Source: Raphanus sativus
Lineage: Eukaryota; Streptophyta; Magnoliopsida; Brassicales; Brassicaceae
Reading direction: 5' to 3'
Length of the DNA: 64,000 bases
Assembly (NCBI RefSeq): GCF_000801105.2
Contig: NC_079513.1
Coordinates: 20,986,273 to 21,050,272, forward strand
Shown one piece after another: positions 11,251 through 21,921 of this stretch. Position 1 is the stretch's first letter. The number at the start of each line of letters is the position of its first letter. The notes beneath the pieces were generated by a model. The model worked only from the letters and a program-made list of their open reading frames with translations, did no database searches and was not told the origin of the DNA. Position numbers and translations under genes: made by a program.

Positions 11251-11290
11251 CTAGGGTCGGCCCGCCCTACGGGCGGGATATACTTTATAT
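11251..11290 (-). mobile_element. Helitron 3' terminus
   Basis: On the minus strand a hairpin CCCGCCC-GTA-GGGCGGG is followed by CCGACCCTAG and then host T. This is the typical 3' end of crucifer Helitrons. The element extends to the right, but I could not find a convincing TC-start 5' end, so only the terminus is given. Confidence 0.6.
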
Positions 11291-12813
11291 AAAATTTAAA
11301 TTGTTATTTTTATATGATTTTGTGGTTGGCGTTTTAGGTTTGCATTTGCAATAGATGTTTATGATAATGACGTTTGTCTTTCATAAAACTTTAGGTGAAA
11401 AAATTTATATGTGTAAAATATGTTTTGTTTGTTTACAATAGTTGTTTGTCCAGTAAAACAATAGTTGTTTCTATATCAAAGGGACTTTGTATTAATATGT
11501 TTTGAGGACTTCAAATGGTCTTTCTTGTGGTAATCTTTTTGTGTATGTTGTGAGAATAATTATTTTTTTATGTTGAAATCATAGTCTTTCAACATGTTAT
11601 TGGAGTGAAAGAGATGATTATTTGAAGTTGTATTTTTTATTAAAATTATAATATATATTAAATGCGAAGAAGGTATTAAAGCAAAATTAATCAAAATAAA
11701 AAAACAATAAAACCGGAAAGTGTAAAAATTGAGTAGTGGTTGATGAGTGTAAGCACTTGGTAGTCACCGTAAACTAACTCCAAAAACATTTCCATGTGTT
11801 TATACTAATATCAATCAGTGCATTGATTTTCCAAATTATTGAAAGGACACTTTTTAGTGGCATAATAAAGATTATATTATTTTTATAATATTTCTTTTTC
11901 AATATAGAAATGTCGTGTAATGAATTTTTGGTAGTATTGATATATAATATTTTATTAATTTAAGTTGTTGGTTAGTTTGTTCGTAAGTAATTTTTGTTTT
12001 GATTTTTTTTTGCTATGGCATCATCATGTGAATTGTTATGTTTTGAATAATTTGTATCTAACAATCAATGTATATGATTTTTTTGAGGTTCTTGTCAGCC
12101 GTAAGGACTTTGCATAATTTTTCAAAAGGAGATCTCAACTTTGGTGAGAAATTGGCAATCCAAACATTAGCCATCCAGTTGGATTGGAAATAGTGTTCTG
12201 GGTTGGAATGTTGTTCATAGTATTCATTGGTTCATTTCTTAAGTTTATTGTTGGGTGATACTCGGTTTTGGTAAAATAAGCTTTTATTGTTTGTTAGGAA
12301 CAAATATGAACATCTCTAAACCGCTTCTTGCTTGGACGTAACTCTTAAGCATATGATTTCAGATTCTACGGGGAAGAAACTCATAATGGTTTCTATGTTC
12401 CATTCGAGATCAGTTACCAATATATTTTTTGAGATTTGGAGGACCAGTTGGTAGAATTTGGTTTCTTTGAAGAGATCGAAGTTGCATTCGAACAAAACTA
12501 AGTATTCTTTGTTCTATAAATAGAGAGTTTATTTTTTTCCCAAAACAACTAACATTTTTTTCTTAGAAAACTGAAATACATAATATTTGGATTTCCATTA
12601 TCGAGGTATTAAAACTTTTACTTGGTTGGCAGGGATTTTAATCATGCGTATTTTGCACGTATCTGTATATTTTTTATTAGTCAAAGATTGTTGTAGAGAA
12701 ATTTTATATATATAGAGTAGGAAATTATTTACAATCAGATAAATGGGAATATAATCTTTTGTAAGATTTCAACAACATGACGTAGTATCTATGTTTTGAT
12801 ACATCAACACTTA

Positions 12814-13182
12814 GGGGGATGTATTCAACCGAGAGTTTTAGGTGATTTGTATTAAAATGACAAATCCACTGTTATTCAAACATGAATTTTAAAAACTCAT
12901 TTAAAATCCACTGTTATTGAACTTGACATTTCGTAAAGTACTCTGAAATCCAGTGTTATTGAAAATATTTTAAGTTGTGGAGTTTTAAAGTTTTGAGGTG
13001 ATTTTAGGGTGTTTGGGTGGAGTTTCTTAGTTAAAAAAAAATTAAAACTCAAATCCCATGGTTTTAAGTGATATTCTAGAGTACTTTAACAAAAATCACT
13101 TAAATCTCTGCAACTTATTAAAATCATCTAAAACTCCATTTAAAATCAAATCACATCAAATGTTAAATTGAATACATCCTCC
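12814..13182. mobile_element. PIF/Harbinger-type (Tourist-like) MITE
   Basis: The termini are GGGGGATGTATTCAA and TTGAATACATCCTCC, inverted with one mismatch. They are flanked by TTA on both sides (12811-12813 and 13183-13185), the 3-bp target duplication of this superfamily. The 369-bp interior is made of AAATCC/ATTTTAAA-type imperfect inverted repeats and has no open frame. Confidence 0.75.
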
Positions 13183-13321
13183 TTACTATTTACCACCAAT
13201 TAGCATGGTAAGTTTTTTTTTCATTTACTTGATGTATTTTGTTTCTTACAAAAATTGATTTTTATAATAAAATATGAGCAGGTATGAGTTATTAGTGGTA
13301 ATGAAAAAAATAAGAGTTGAT

Positions 13322-13463
13322 CCTTTTATCCTAGAGGTTTCTATACATCTATCCTTTATGTTGTATTGTCTTATTGTAATGCTCGTAGAGCTAGAATTAT
13401 CTCTTCTTCAAAGTGTAGTCCGATTGTTTAAGTTTTAATGAAAGTGGTGTTTCAAAAAAAAAA
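13322..13463 (+). mobile_element. 5'-truncated LINE or SINE insertion with poly(A) tail
   Basis: About 142 bases ending in AAAGTGGTGTTTC plus a run of A. The insertion is flanked by a perfect 10-bp duplication AAGAGTTGAT (13312-13321 and 13464-13473). The body resembles the 3' end of plant LINEs, with TTTAATGAAA just before the tail. Family not identified. Confidence 0.65.
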
Positions 13464-14219
13464 AAGAGTTGATTTCGACATCTTTAAGATATTTCTATAT
13501 TTATATATATAATAATATTTAGGGACATATATATATGTTTTAACCCAATTATGTTTATTAATTTCTGAAATAACTATTTTATTTTTTTCTATAAACATAA
13601 TATGTTTTTTACTTAATCATGAAATGTTTTTTTACAGAAAATAATTAGTGTAAACTTAAATTTTATTATAGTTTCTTTTAACATAGAGTAAAATACATTA
13701 GAAATTGTTTTATGTTAACCAGTTGATGATTATTTATGTCAGATACTTAGACTATGGAACTTTGTAGCATAAGTGAAATTATTTTTCACTCAATGGCAAT
13801 ATTCTTTTTTATGAAAACTATTAAAATATGATGGAAAAAATACCAATCCCTAGGGAATTATTTGATGAACCTAACAGTAGCATGCGATACTCAGAGTCGT
13901 GCCTACCGAAGATAAAAAACAGAAACCTTGGCTTTGGGTATCATTGCAACATATAAACATATTTTTTCTTATTTATAAAACTATCAAATAGGTATAGTAA
14001 AAGAATATATAATTGTAAATGAACTCATAAAAATAGATAAGACTAAGGTCACAACACAACAGAAGTTTTATTGTTTTGGTCAACAAAAAATATTACTACA
14101 CAACACACAGGATACACATGATGAAGATTATATCCATGGCACATCTGATATCTTCCCATCTTTTTTCTCTCGTCTGTTGGAACCACAGAATGACCAATCG
14201 AGAATCTTGTTCACTCGTT

Positions 14220-14834
14220 TTAGATGCTTGGTCTCACGTTCAGACGGCTTGCCAGCTTCTGTCCCAGTGACTTATCAGCCTGGTTCACACATCGTTAGCC
14301 AATCAGTCTTAAAAACGTTAAAAAAACTTCACAAACTTGTTTAACTATTAAAGGCTCAAGGAAAGATACAATGACAGTAAAAGAAATTTTTCAGATTATA
14401 TACCTGGGACCTGTAAGATATCCAGATGCTGCAGATTTCATGTGTGATGGGAGGGGGTGACAGAGCATCAATCCATCGACCGACGTTCTTGCCTGAAGTA
14501 GAAAGCAACCATAAGACAATAAACATGTAAATGTATTGAGTATCACCAAAAAGAAAATATTAAAAATAATGTGTACCTCTCTGGTGTGAAGGAACAATTG
14601 CAATCTCTAGACTCCTTGAAGTTGTTCTCTTTCTCAATAATACACTGCAAAACAGATTTTGAACTTTTAGATCATTTGTTTTCTTGTCTGAACAATCCTT
14701 ATGAAACTGAAACAGAGTTTCTTAAGTTTGAGTTGATTACTGGCCCTCCACGTTTTACATAGCAGACTGCAGGTGGAGTTGGATAATTCTCTGCATGGCG
14801 AACTGGGTCATACCTTGAAGGGAAGTAGTTAACC
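14220..14834 (-). pseudogene. Decayed catalase 3' gene fragment
   Basis: Four exon-like blocks on the minus strand match the C-terminal quarter of plant catalases. About 14834-14753 reads VNYFPSRYDPVRHAENYPTP. About 14650-14577 reads IIEKENNFKES and later FTPER. About 14495-14404 reads WIDALS...ITHEICSIWISY in shifted frames. 14277-14220 reads QADKSLGQKLASRLNVRPSI and then the stop at 14220-14222. Intron positions with AG acceptors are still visible, so this is a genomic copy and not a retrocopy. Frame breaks, including missing bases between the Gln-Glu-Arg and Trp-Ile-Asp blocks, rule out function. No haem-binding N-terminal part is seen; blocks between 14990 and 16060 that look spliced were not recognised as catalase. 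Confidence 0.75.
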
Positions 14835-17249
14835 TGCACCAAACCACCTCTCATAAGAAAAATATATTCTAGCTTCGTGGTTTCATAAGCTACTTGCCTG
14901 GGTCCTTGTGAAGTTAGTTATAAGGACTTCAGACCATACACATAAATAATAAAGCTTTCATTCTCTTACCACCAGCACTGACTATTTGCTCAGCCCAGAT
15001 ATCAGAACCGGGTTTTCTGCACCAACAATCTATAAACATAGAAAAGGCATTTAAGCTCTCATTTTAAGACACGATGTAGAAGTAAAAATGATACCGAGGT
15101 ACTAAGTACTAACCAAGAGAAGTTTGTCGTTCAGACTGTAGATTAGGCCTGGGCGTTCGGGTACCCATTCGGGTTCGGTTTGGGTTTTTCGGATTTTGGT
15201 TCTATTTTGTAACACCTTCTAGGTCCCATTCTAGTAAATCTACAAGTTCGGTTCGGGTTCGGATATAACACATCGATTTCGGTTCGGTTCGGTTAATACC
15301 CGAAGTAACCATATATCATTCGGATTCGGGTTATATCAGATCGGTTCGGATATACCCTAAGTAAAATCTAAAATTCAATAGAAAAACATAAAAATATATA
15401 CTTATTTATATATAATAGAGTATTTAAGATATTTTTTAAAAAAAATTAGATACTTATTGTTAGATATCATGTTGAAATAAACATGAAATTGAATATTTGA
15501 AGTACATTTTTATGTTTTAAATATTTATATTATATATTAATTCGGACATTTGGATCGGTTTGTTCGGATATTTTTCGGGTTTTTGGGTTTTCGGGTTTTT
15601 CGGATTATCCATTCGGGTTCGGTTAATAACACTTCGGGTTCGGATATGTTTTGTAACACCCTACAAGATCCATTCGGATATTTTTTAGAATTTGGATTCG
15701 GTTCGGATCGGGTTTTTCGGTTCGGGTTCGGTTCGGATTTCGGGTTACGGGTTTTATGCCCAGCCCTACTGTAGATCATCAGCCACTACCATAAACAGAC
15801 TCTCCAAAGATATCGGTTTTTTTTTACTCTTGCCTCAGATTGATCATCACTGTTTTATCTTCACCAAGACCTGCACAATCGTCATCGTTCTCATCATAAA
15901 CCATCAAACTCCAGAATCGAAACCGAGCAATCATTCCATTAATTAACCAAACAAAATAGAGCAATCATTCAATTGATTGTTTTAAGAAAAAACTAAGAAA
16001 CCATACCATTGACCATCTCTTTGGGTTCCGCCGGAATTGATCTGCAGCTCCCTGATTCGAGACGGAGAAATACGTAGCTTATATAGTGGTGGGGGAGCAA
16101 ATAAATGGGATTAATAACGAAGCCTTTACTCGGAATGTTTGAGTTGGTGAGAAGAAGAGCAAACGGCATCGAGTCGCCGTCACAGAATGATGAAAGACGA
16201 CCACAGCTGATTAGGGTTTGGAGGTGAGATATATTCTTTCGGGCCAGAAACAGTTTTAAATTTCACAGCCCAAACTCAGAACACGCAAACGCCCACGACG
16301 GTGAGGAATAAATGATACGGTGCGTTTGGCGTAGGTGGACACATGTCAGTTTCTGGAGAGGCGAATTATCTACATAGATTCCTATGTGGAGCTCTATGGA
16401 GAGATTAAACTGTTTTTTTTATAGTAATAGATGTGGGCTTGAAAGCCTGGAAGATATTAACCCCAATAAACTATTTTAGTAGAATGCTCTAAAATAAAAA
16501 CTACATATTTTTTATCAGTACTTACACAATAGTAAGTAGCATGCACGATTACACATTTAGATGCTATCTTTAGTTTAGGATATTTCACATTTTATTCTTT
16601 ATAAAATATTTTTAAATCTTTTATGCGTATATATGTATACAGAAACATTCAAATCAAATATATATTTGTATATTCATTAAATTAATTATTGGAAAGACAA
16701 ATTCTGCAGTATGAAAATACTGATGAGAACTAATTAAACACAATTATATTTACAAAGTTAACCGTACAAAATCCACAAGGAGGCAAGAGAAAACAAAGCA
16801 TTCCACTTTTTTCTCTCCTAAACCTTGAACAAAACGGAAGTTTGAAAGGTAAAAGCAATCTACAAAGCGAACAGGGCTAATGTCGATTTTACGGTTTTAT
16901 AATAGCCATGTTCTTTACGTTGTCGCTGCTGCGATCCTTTACCGAACAGGGCTAATGTCTTTCTACTGCTTGTGTGTAAGATGTTCAGAGCAGTGGTATT
17001 AAAAACTAGAAAGCTACAGTAACTTCTGTTATTTTCTAAGGGATCTTATTATCGGAAAGAGACTCATCTGTTTTCTTTTGGTCAAGAAAAATATGAAACA
17101 CTTTGTCCTCAAATGCAAATATAATACCTTTTTTACTAAGAGAAGGTTGTAATCGAATGCCAATATAAATTCTATTAATTATTCGATTACCTTTTGATGA
17201 AATGTCAATTTCAAATCCAAAATGTATTTTCCCGGAATGATAAATTCTA
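14835..17249. other. Gene-poor stretch between catalase relic and F-box copy 3
   Basis: Holds a hAT-type MITE (15144-15768). Minus-strand blocks at about 15110-15140, 15780-15900 and 16020-16060 are bounded by splice-like signals, but I cannot assign them to a family. From about 16830 the sequence parallels the DNA downstream of F-box copy 1. Nothing else recognised. Confidence 0.4.
15144..15768. mobile_element. hAT-type MITE with TTCGGGTTCGG-rich ends
   Basis: Termini TAGGCCTGGGCGT and the inverted ATGCCCAGCCCTA are flanked by a perfect 8-bp duplication CTGTAGAT (15136-15143 and 15769-15776). Length is 625 bp. Both ends consist of degenerate TTCGGGTTCGG repeats around an AT-rich core, and there is no transposase. 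Open frames here come from the repeat. Confidence 0.8.
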
Positions 17250-20200
17250 TTATTCGATTACAAGCTGACATGAGGCCGAAGCTTTGGACATATACGTCAA
17301 ATCCTTCATTATGATCTGACCATTATCCATGCACGTTCTATGTAATCTGATCGTAGCAGTCTTTAAACGATGAGCGTTTTTCAGAATGTAAGCTGCGGCT
17401 TCTCTCTCATCTAGTGTTCCTCCATAGCCTCTCCATTGAAGAATCTCGAGATGGAAGCTCAACCATTTAGGAACAGGGCTCGGTTCCGAGCCTAAACAGT
17501 ACTGTTGATTCTCGGTATCTTTGGGATATGTCTAGGAAACATAAAAAGGCATGGATTATATCAATTAAAAGTTTCTTGAAACTGATTACAAAGACGGGAC
17601 AAAAGTGAACTTACGCGACCTAGCTTGAGAGATTGTAAATAAGGAAAATATTTCAGCAAACTCAGAAGTAGATTAGAGCGAAAACTGTTGCAAACTTCTA
17701 GTTCAAGATGAAGAAGCCGGTTGAAGATTAAACTATCCCTTAGATCAAGAACCTGTGTACAGTGGCGGAGGCAGTTCACTGTCACGGTGGTCATATGACC
17801 CACGTGAAATCATGAAAACATTATGGCTTTTATTAAGAATTTTAAAATGACCCTGGTCCAAAATATTTATTGACCCAGTTAAAATTCTTCTGACCCCAAT
17901 CTAAATTACTTTGACCCTTGTCCAAATTATTTATGGACCATAATCTAATAACTATATTAATTAACTTGCAGCCCACCAAATTTTACATAAAGAATTATAA
18001 CAAATTAAGCCCACTAAATAAAATAAACCCATTAACAATATTATTTCAATGACTTAAACCTAATTATTATATTAGTTTAGCTATTAGACGTTTAGTTTTC
18101 TTCTTCTCTTCTGAAACTCGTCGACTACAACAAGCAACAGCAGTAACGACTAGCAAAGGTAATATATATTGTGATTTGTTAAATATTTAATTTAAGCTTT
18201 CTTCTTCTACTAGATATAATTATCGTATTATATTTTTATAAAAGGGAAAAGATCTTAAGACTAGTTTTTATTCTGGCTTGTTGCCTTGTTCCTTAGATTT
18301 TTAGATTATTTAACACTGAAATTGTTATGTTTCATAGTTTCAAATAATAAAATACCAAATTTCTATATATAGGATGCCATTTGCACAAAACAGAATGATT
18401 ATTCAACATACAAATTTTGTAACTATCGACATAGAGAAGTGAACATTGTCTGCAGTACTGATTGTCTGCTATATTATATATTTAGTTTGATATATATTTT
18501 TATTTTATTTTTTGCAGGTACCATCAAACAAAATGGAACGGTATTTGAATTTGAACAAAAGAAAAGCTCCTGATATCAACTTGGAGGATTTGCCGTGGGA
18601 TCCAGCTAAGCGGAAAAACATTTTAGACTATCCTTATAATCAAAGAGATGAGGTACGGCGCAAGTATTTGACTAGAGGACCTTGTCAACCTAGTGGTCAT
18701 ACTTTTCAAAAAAAATCAATAGGAGGTGTATTACGACGCTTTAATCCACAGTGGTTTGAGCAGTACTCTGATTGGTTAGAGTATAGTGTGGAACAAGAAA
18801 AGGCTTTTTGTTTGTTTTGTTACTTGTTCAGAGTTCAAGCTGGAAAACAAGGCGGAAGTGATGTTTTTGTGTCAACAGGGTTTTCTAGTTGGAATAAGGC
18901 TGATAGTTTCAGTAAACACATGGGAGATCATACTAGTTTTCACAACGATGCTAGAAATAAGTGTGAAAACTTGATGAGACAAGGTCAGTCTATCAAGCAT
19001 GCTTTACATAAACAAACCAATGCTGTGAAAAATGATTATCGGATCCGTTTGAGTGCTTCAGTTGATGTTTCTAGACACTTGTTACACCAAGGATTGTCTT
19101 TTCGTGGTCATGATGAGAAAGAAGAGTCAACAAACAAAGGTAATTTCTTAGAGCTTCTGAAGTATACGGCTAGTCAAAATGAGGCTGTTAGGAAAGTTGT
19201 GCTGAACAATGCTCCTAAAAATAATCAGATGACTTCTCCTCCTATCCAAAAAGACATTGCTCATTGCTTTGCCGAAGAAGTAACTAAGTCTGTTATACAA
19301 GAAATCAACAATGATGTCTTTGGCTTGCTGGTAGATGAATCTGCTGATATTTCAGATAAAGAGCAAATGGCTGTGGTTTTTCGTTTCGTTGATAAGTTTG
19401 GGCTCGTAAAAGAAAGATTTGTTGGCCTTAGTCATGTGAAAGAGACATCTTCTTCAACTCTGAAGGATGCTATTGATGATCTGTTTTCGAAACATGGATT
19501 GAGTTTGAAAAAGGTGAGAGGTCAAGGTTATGATGGGGCCAGCAATATGAAAGGGGAATTCAATGGTTTAAGATCTTTGATTTTGAGAGAAAGTAGATCT
19601 GCATACTATGTTCATTGTTTTGCTCATCAACTTCAGTTGGTTGTTGTGGCTGGTGCAAAGAAGCATTTTGAAGTTGGAGAATTTTTCGATATGGTTCATG
19701 TTCTGTTGAATGTGGTTGGAGCTTCTTGTAAGAGGAAAGTTATGCTCACTGAAAGTAATCGCAAGAGAATGGAAGAAGAGATTAGTAAGGGTAAAATGAA
19801 GACTGGAACTGGGCTGAATCAAGACCTTTCTCTTAAAAGACCTGGATATACTCGTTGGGGTTCACATTACAAGACTTTATTACGTCTTGTTGTGATGTTT
19901 CCATGTGTTATTGAAGTTCTTGAACATATCGAGAAAGAAGGCACAGACGGCAACAAAAGACAGCAAGCATATGGTCTCCTCAAATATTTTCAGACCTTTG
20001 GTTTTGTCTTTCATCTTCACTTGATGCTTGTTGTTTTGGGACTCACTAATAATTTGTCAAAGGCTCTACAGAAAAGAGACCAAGAGATCTTGAATGCAGT
20101 TTCATTGGTTGAATCTACTAAGCGACAGTTACAGAAGCTTAGAGATGAAGGATGGGATGATTTTGTGGCTGAAGTTTATTCTTTTAGTGAGAAGAATAAT

Positions 20201-21921
20201 ACTGAAGTGCCTAATATGGATGAAGACTTTGTTGACTCAAGAAGACCAAGGAGAAAAACTGGCATCACAAACTTGCATCATTATAAGGTGGAGTGTTTTT
20301 ACACTGTTCTAGATTTGCAGCTTCAAGAGTTCAATGATCGATTTGATGAGGTGAATTCTGAACTACTAATCTGTATGGCATCCTTAAGTCCGATAGATTC
20401 TTTTGTTCAGTTTGACAAGTCATTGTTGGTGAGACTAGCTGAGCTTTATCCAGATGATTTTAGTTGTGTGGAGCGAAGATCTCTTGAGCAACAACTTGAC
20501 ATCTACCTTGATAATGTGAAAAAAGATCAAAGATTTTTTAATCTAGAGAGTATTGGTGATCTTGCTCGTGTATTGGTGGAGACAAGGAAACATCTTTCTC
20601 ATCCTTTGGTTTATCGTCTTTTGAAGCTATGTTTGATTCTTCCTGTTGCAACTGCAAGTGTTGAAAGGTGCTTCTCTGCCATGAACATTGTGAAGACGGC
20701 ATCGCGTAATAGTATTGGTGATGAATTTTTAAGTGATTGTCTAGTTTGTTTTATTGAAAAGCAAATTCTTGATACGGTGACAAACGAAACAATCATAAAA
20801 CGCTTCCAAAGTATGAGTGAGCGTAGAGTACATCTTTGAATTTCAATGTATCATGATTTTTTTTTTCAATGGTTTATGTACTTTAAGCAAACTTATATTA
20901 TGACCCTCGTCAACATTTTTTCTGCCTCCGCCACTGCCTGTGTACACAAAAAAAAACACTGTTACTTAATCTTGAAAGCAATTGATATATTTTCAAAGCA
21001 AATGAAACCAATATTGCGGAAAAATAAAGATTTTAAGGGGTTTACCAGTGAAGGATACAAACATATAACAAGATGCTCAACGGAAGAAAGAACTCTCAGA
21101 AGATTTTCATTTTTGGACATATCAACTGATACATCTGCCTCCACCAGTTTAGGCATATCCTCAAGAAAGTTATAATAACCGCAGCGATCGAAGATCTTTA
21201 GGTAATTTAAAAAAGGAGTGTTTATCTCGAGTCTTGGTTCATCAGAATTATAATAGGCACGTTCTGAAGTAATGGATAATCTCTGTAGAGAAGGGACTGA
21301 CATGTTGAACAAAAAACGACCACGACTGCAAAGTCTTTGGAGGAATAGATCTTCAAGAACAGGACAGGCCGATAAAAGTCTTGCGAAAGATTCTTCGCAC
21401 CCGAAATTCACACATGTGAGGTGCAAAATTTTCAGGGAAAGGAAACAAATAGGAGAATCAACAACGTCCAAAATAATCCTACCTTGAAGTTTCAAGACAA
21501 GGAGTGTTTTAAAGACCGTGAGGTTATTGGGAAATGTGATGGGAGTGTAATAACCATAATAATAATTCAAATTGATTTTCATCTCTAGGAGATTGGAACG
21601 GATATTTGGGAATAACAGATTATCTATGGAATCGGTGTACTTCCCAAGTTTGAGATTTAGGGTTTTGAGAGCTTCATGTAATGGCAAGGACGTGACACAA
21701 AATTGGTCAAATCCAAGGGAACCAATGTAAGGACATGTTTCGTCATACACGAGCACTGGCATCATCTTCCACACATATTTCCATCGTGTAGACAATAAGC
21801 TTGTGGACATTGCAGTTCTTACCGGAGTCAGTGAGAGGATTCTTAAGAGCAAATCGTCAGGAAGGTGACTGATCCTATCTGGATGCAGAACCTCTTCACT
21901 TCCCAATCTTGCAACTTTCAT
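17250..21921 (-). CDS. F-box/FBD/LRR protein, copy 3, with hAT element in intron 1
   Basis: Three exons on the minus strand: 21921-21046 (292 codons), 17752-17615 (46 codons) and 17531-17250 (ends TAA). The spliced frame is intact at 431 residues. The F-box is near residues 12-50 (DRISHLPDDLLLRILSLTP, TSLLSTRW), followed by leucine-rich repeats, with the FBD domain at about residues 340-431. Intron 1 is 3292 bp because it contains a 3177-bp hAT transposon in the opposite orientation. Without the element and one copy of its target duplication it would be 107 bp, against 106 bp in copy 1. The insertion duplicated TACACAGG, which spans the 3' splice site, so one acceptor abuts exon 2 and another lies before the transposon. 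Close paralogue of copy 1 (shared flanks), but with TAT where copy 1 has TAG. Predicted SCF ubiquitin-ligase receptor. Whether the long intron is spliced correctly is unknown. Confidence 0.78.
17752..17759. repeat. Left 8-bp target-site duplication of the hAT element
   Basis: CCTGTGTA here and again at 20937-20944. On the minus strand it reads TACACAGG and contains the AG of the host intron's 3' splice site plus the first base of exon 2. Confidence 0.9.
17760..20936 (+). mobile_element. Complete hAT-superfamily DNA transposon
   Basis: Perfect 15-bp terminal inverted repeats, CAGTGGCGGAGGCAG (17760-17774) and CTGCCTCCGCCACTG (20922-20936), are flanked by a perfect 8-bp duplication CCTGTGTA (17752-17759 and 20937-20944). 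The 3177-bp element encodes one uninterrupted transposase with both zinc-finger and dimerisation regions. A probable 5'-leader intron runs from 18159 (AAG|GTAATA) to 18517 (TTGCAG). Identical TIRs, identical target duplication and an open frame all point to a recent insertion. It lies inside intron 1 of F-box copy 3 on the opposite strand. Confidence 0.93.
18533..20839 (+). CDS. hAT transposase with TTF-type zinc finger and DUF4371
   Basis: 768 residues, uninterrupted. The start is the ATG at 18533, 15 bases after a strong TTTGCAG acceptor, so upstream in-frame codons are probably intronic. Domains in order: a TTF-type zinc-finger region at about residues 70-150 (FCLFCYLF pair, then SFSKHMGDHTSFH); a DUF4371/RNase-H-like core with acidic motifs LLVDESADIS near residue 265 and GQGYDGASNM near 329, then YVHCFAHQLQL near 359; and a C-terminal hAT dimerisation domain at about residues 685-745 (LILPVATASVERCFSAMN). 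This family excises and reinserts DNA bounded by short inverted repeats with 8-bp target duplications, as seen around this gene. Related domesticated proteins exist in plants, but the flanking TIRs show that this copy is part of a transposon. Confidence 0.92.
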   Translation: MERYLNLNKRKAPDINLEDLPWDPAKRKNILDYPYNQRDEVRRKYLTRGPCQPSGHTFQKKSIGGVLRRFNPQWFEQYSDWLEYSVEQEKAFCLFCYLFRVQAGKQGGSDVFVSTGFSSWNKADSFSKHMGDHTSFHNDARNKCENLMRQGQSIKHALHKQTNAVKNDYRIRLSASVDVSRHLLHQGLSFRGHDEKEESTNKGNFLELLKYTASQNEAVRKVVLNNAPKNNQMTSPPIQKDIAHCFAEEVTKSVIQEINNDVFGLLVDESADISDKEQMAVVFRFVDKFGLVKERFVGLSHVKETSSSTLKDAIDDLFSKHGLSLKKVRGQGYDGASNMKGEFNGLRSLILRESRSAYYVHCFAHQLQLVVVAGAKKHFEVGEFFDMVHVLLNVVGASCKRKVMLTESNRKRMEEEISKGKMKTGTGLNQDLSLKRPGYTRWGSHYKTLLRLVVMFPCVIEVLEHIEKEGTDGNKRQQAYGLLKYFQTFGFVFHLHLMLVVLGLTNNLSKALQKRDQEILNAVSLVESTKRQLQKLRDEGWDDFVAEVYSFSEKNNTEVPNMDEDFVDSRRPRRKTGITNLHHYKVECFYTVLDLQLQEFNDRFDEVNSELLICMASLSPIDSFVQFDKSLLVRLAELYPDDFSCVERRSLEQQLDIYLDNVKKDQRFFNLESIGDLARVLVETRKHLSHPLVYRLLKLCLILPVATASVERCFSAMNIVKTASRNSIGDEFLSDCLVCFIEKQILDTVTNETIIKRFQSMSERRVHL
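20937..20944. repeat. Right 8-bp target-site duplication of the hAT element
   Basis: CCTGTGTA, identical to 17752-17759. On the minus strand this is the original splice acceptor behind the native T-rich tract. It now lies directly before the transposon end. Confidence 0.9.

Larger units (their letters stand above)
11098..14219. other. Gene-free stretch with a Helitron end, a Tourist-like MITE and a LINE fragment
   Basis: No protein-coding gene is supported. It contains a Helitron 3' end at 11251, a Harbinger-type MITE at 12814-13182 and a short poly(A)-tailed insertion at 13322-13463, all listed separately. The rest is AT-rich DNA without recognisable content. Confidence 0.5.

Noticed and set aside
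15537..15946. Open frames with Gly/Phe/Arg or Pro/Asn repeats on both strands
   Set aside because: Produced by degenerate TTCGGGTTCGG repeats in the right end of a hAT MITE.
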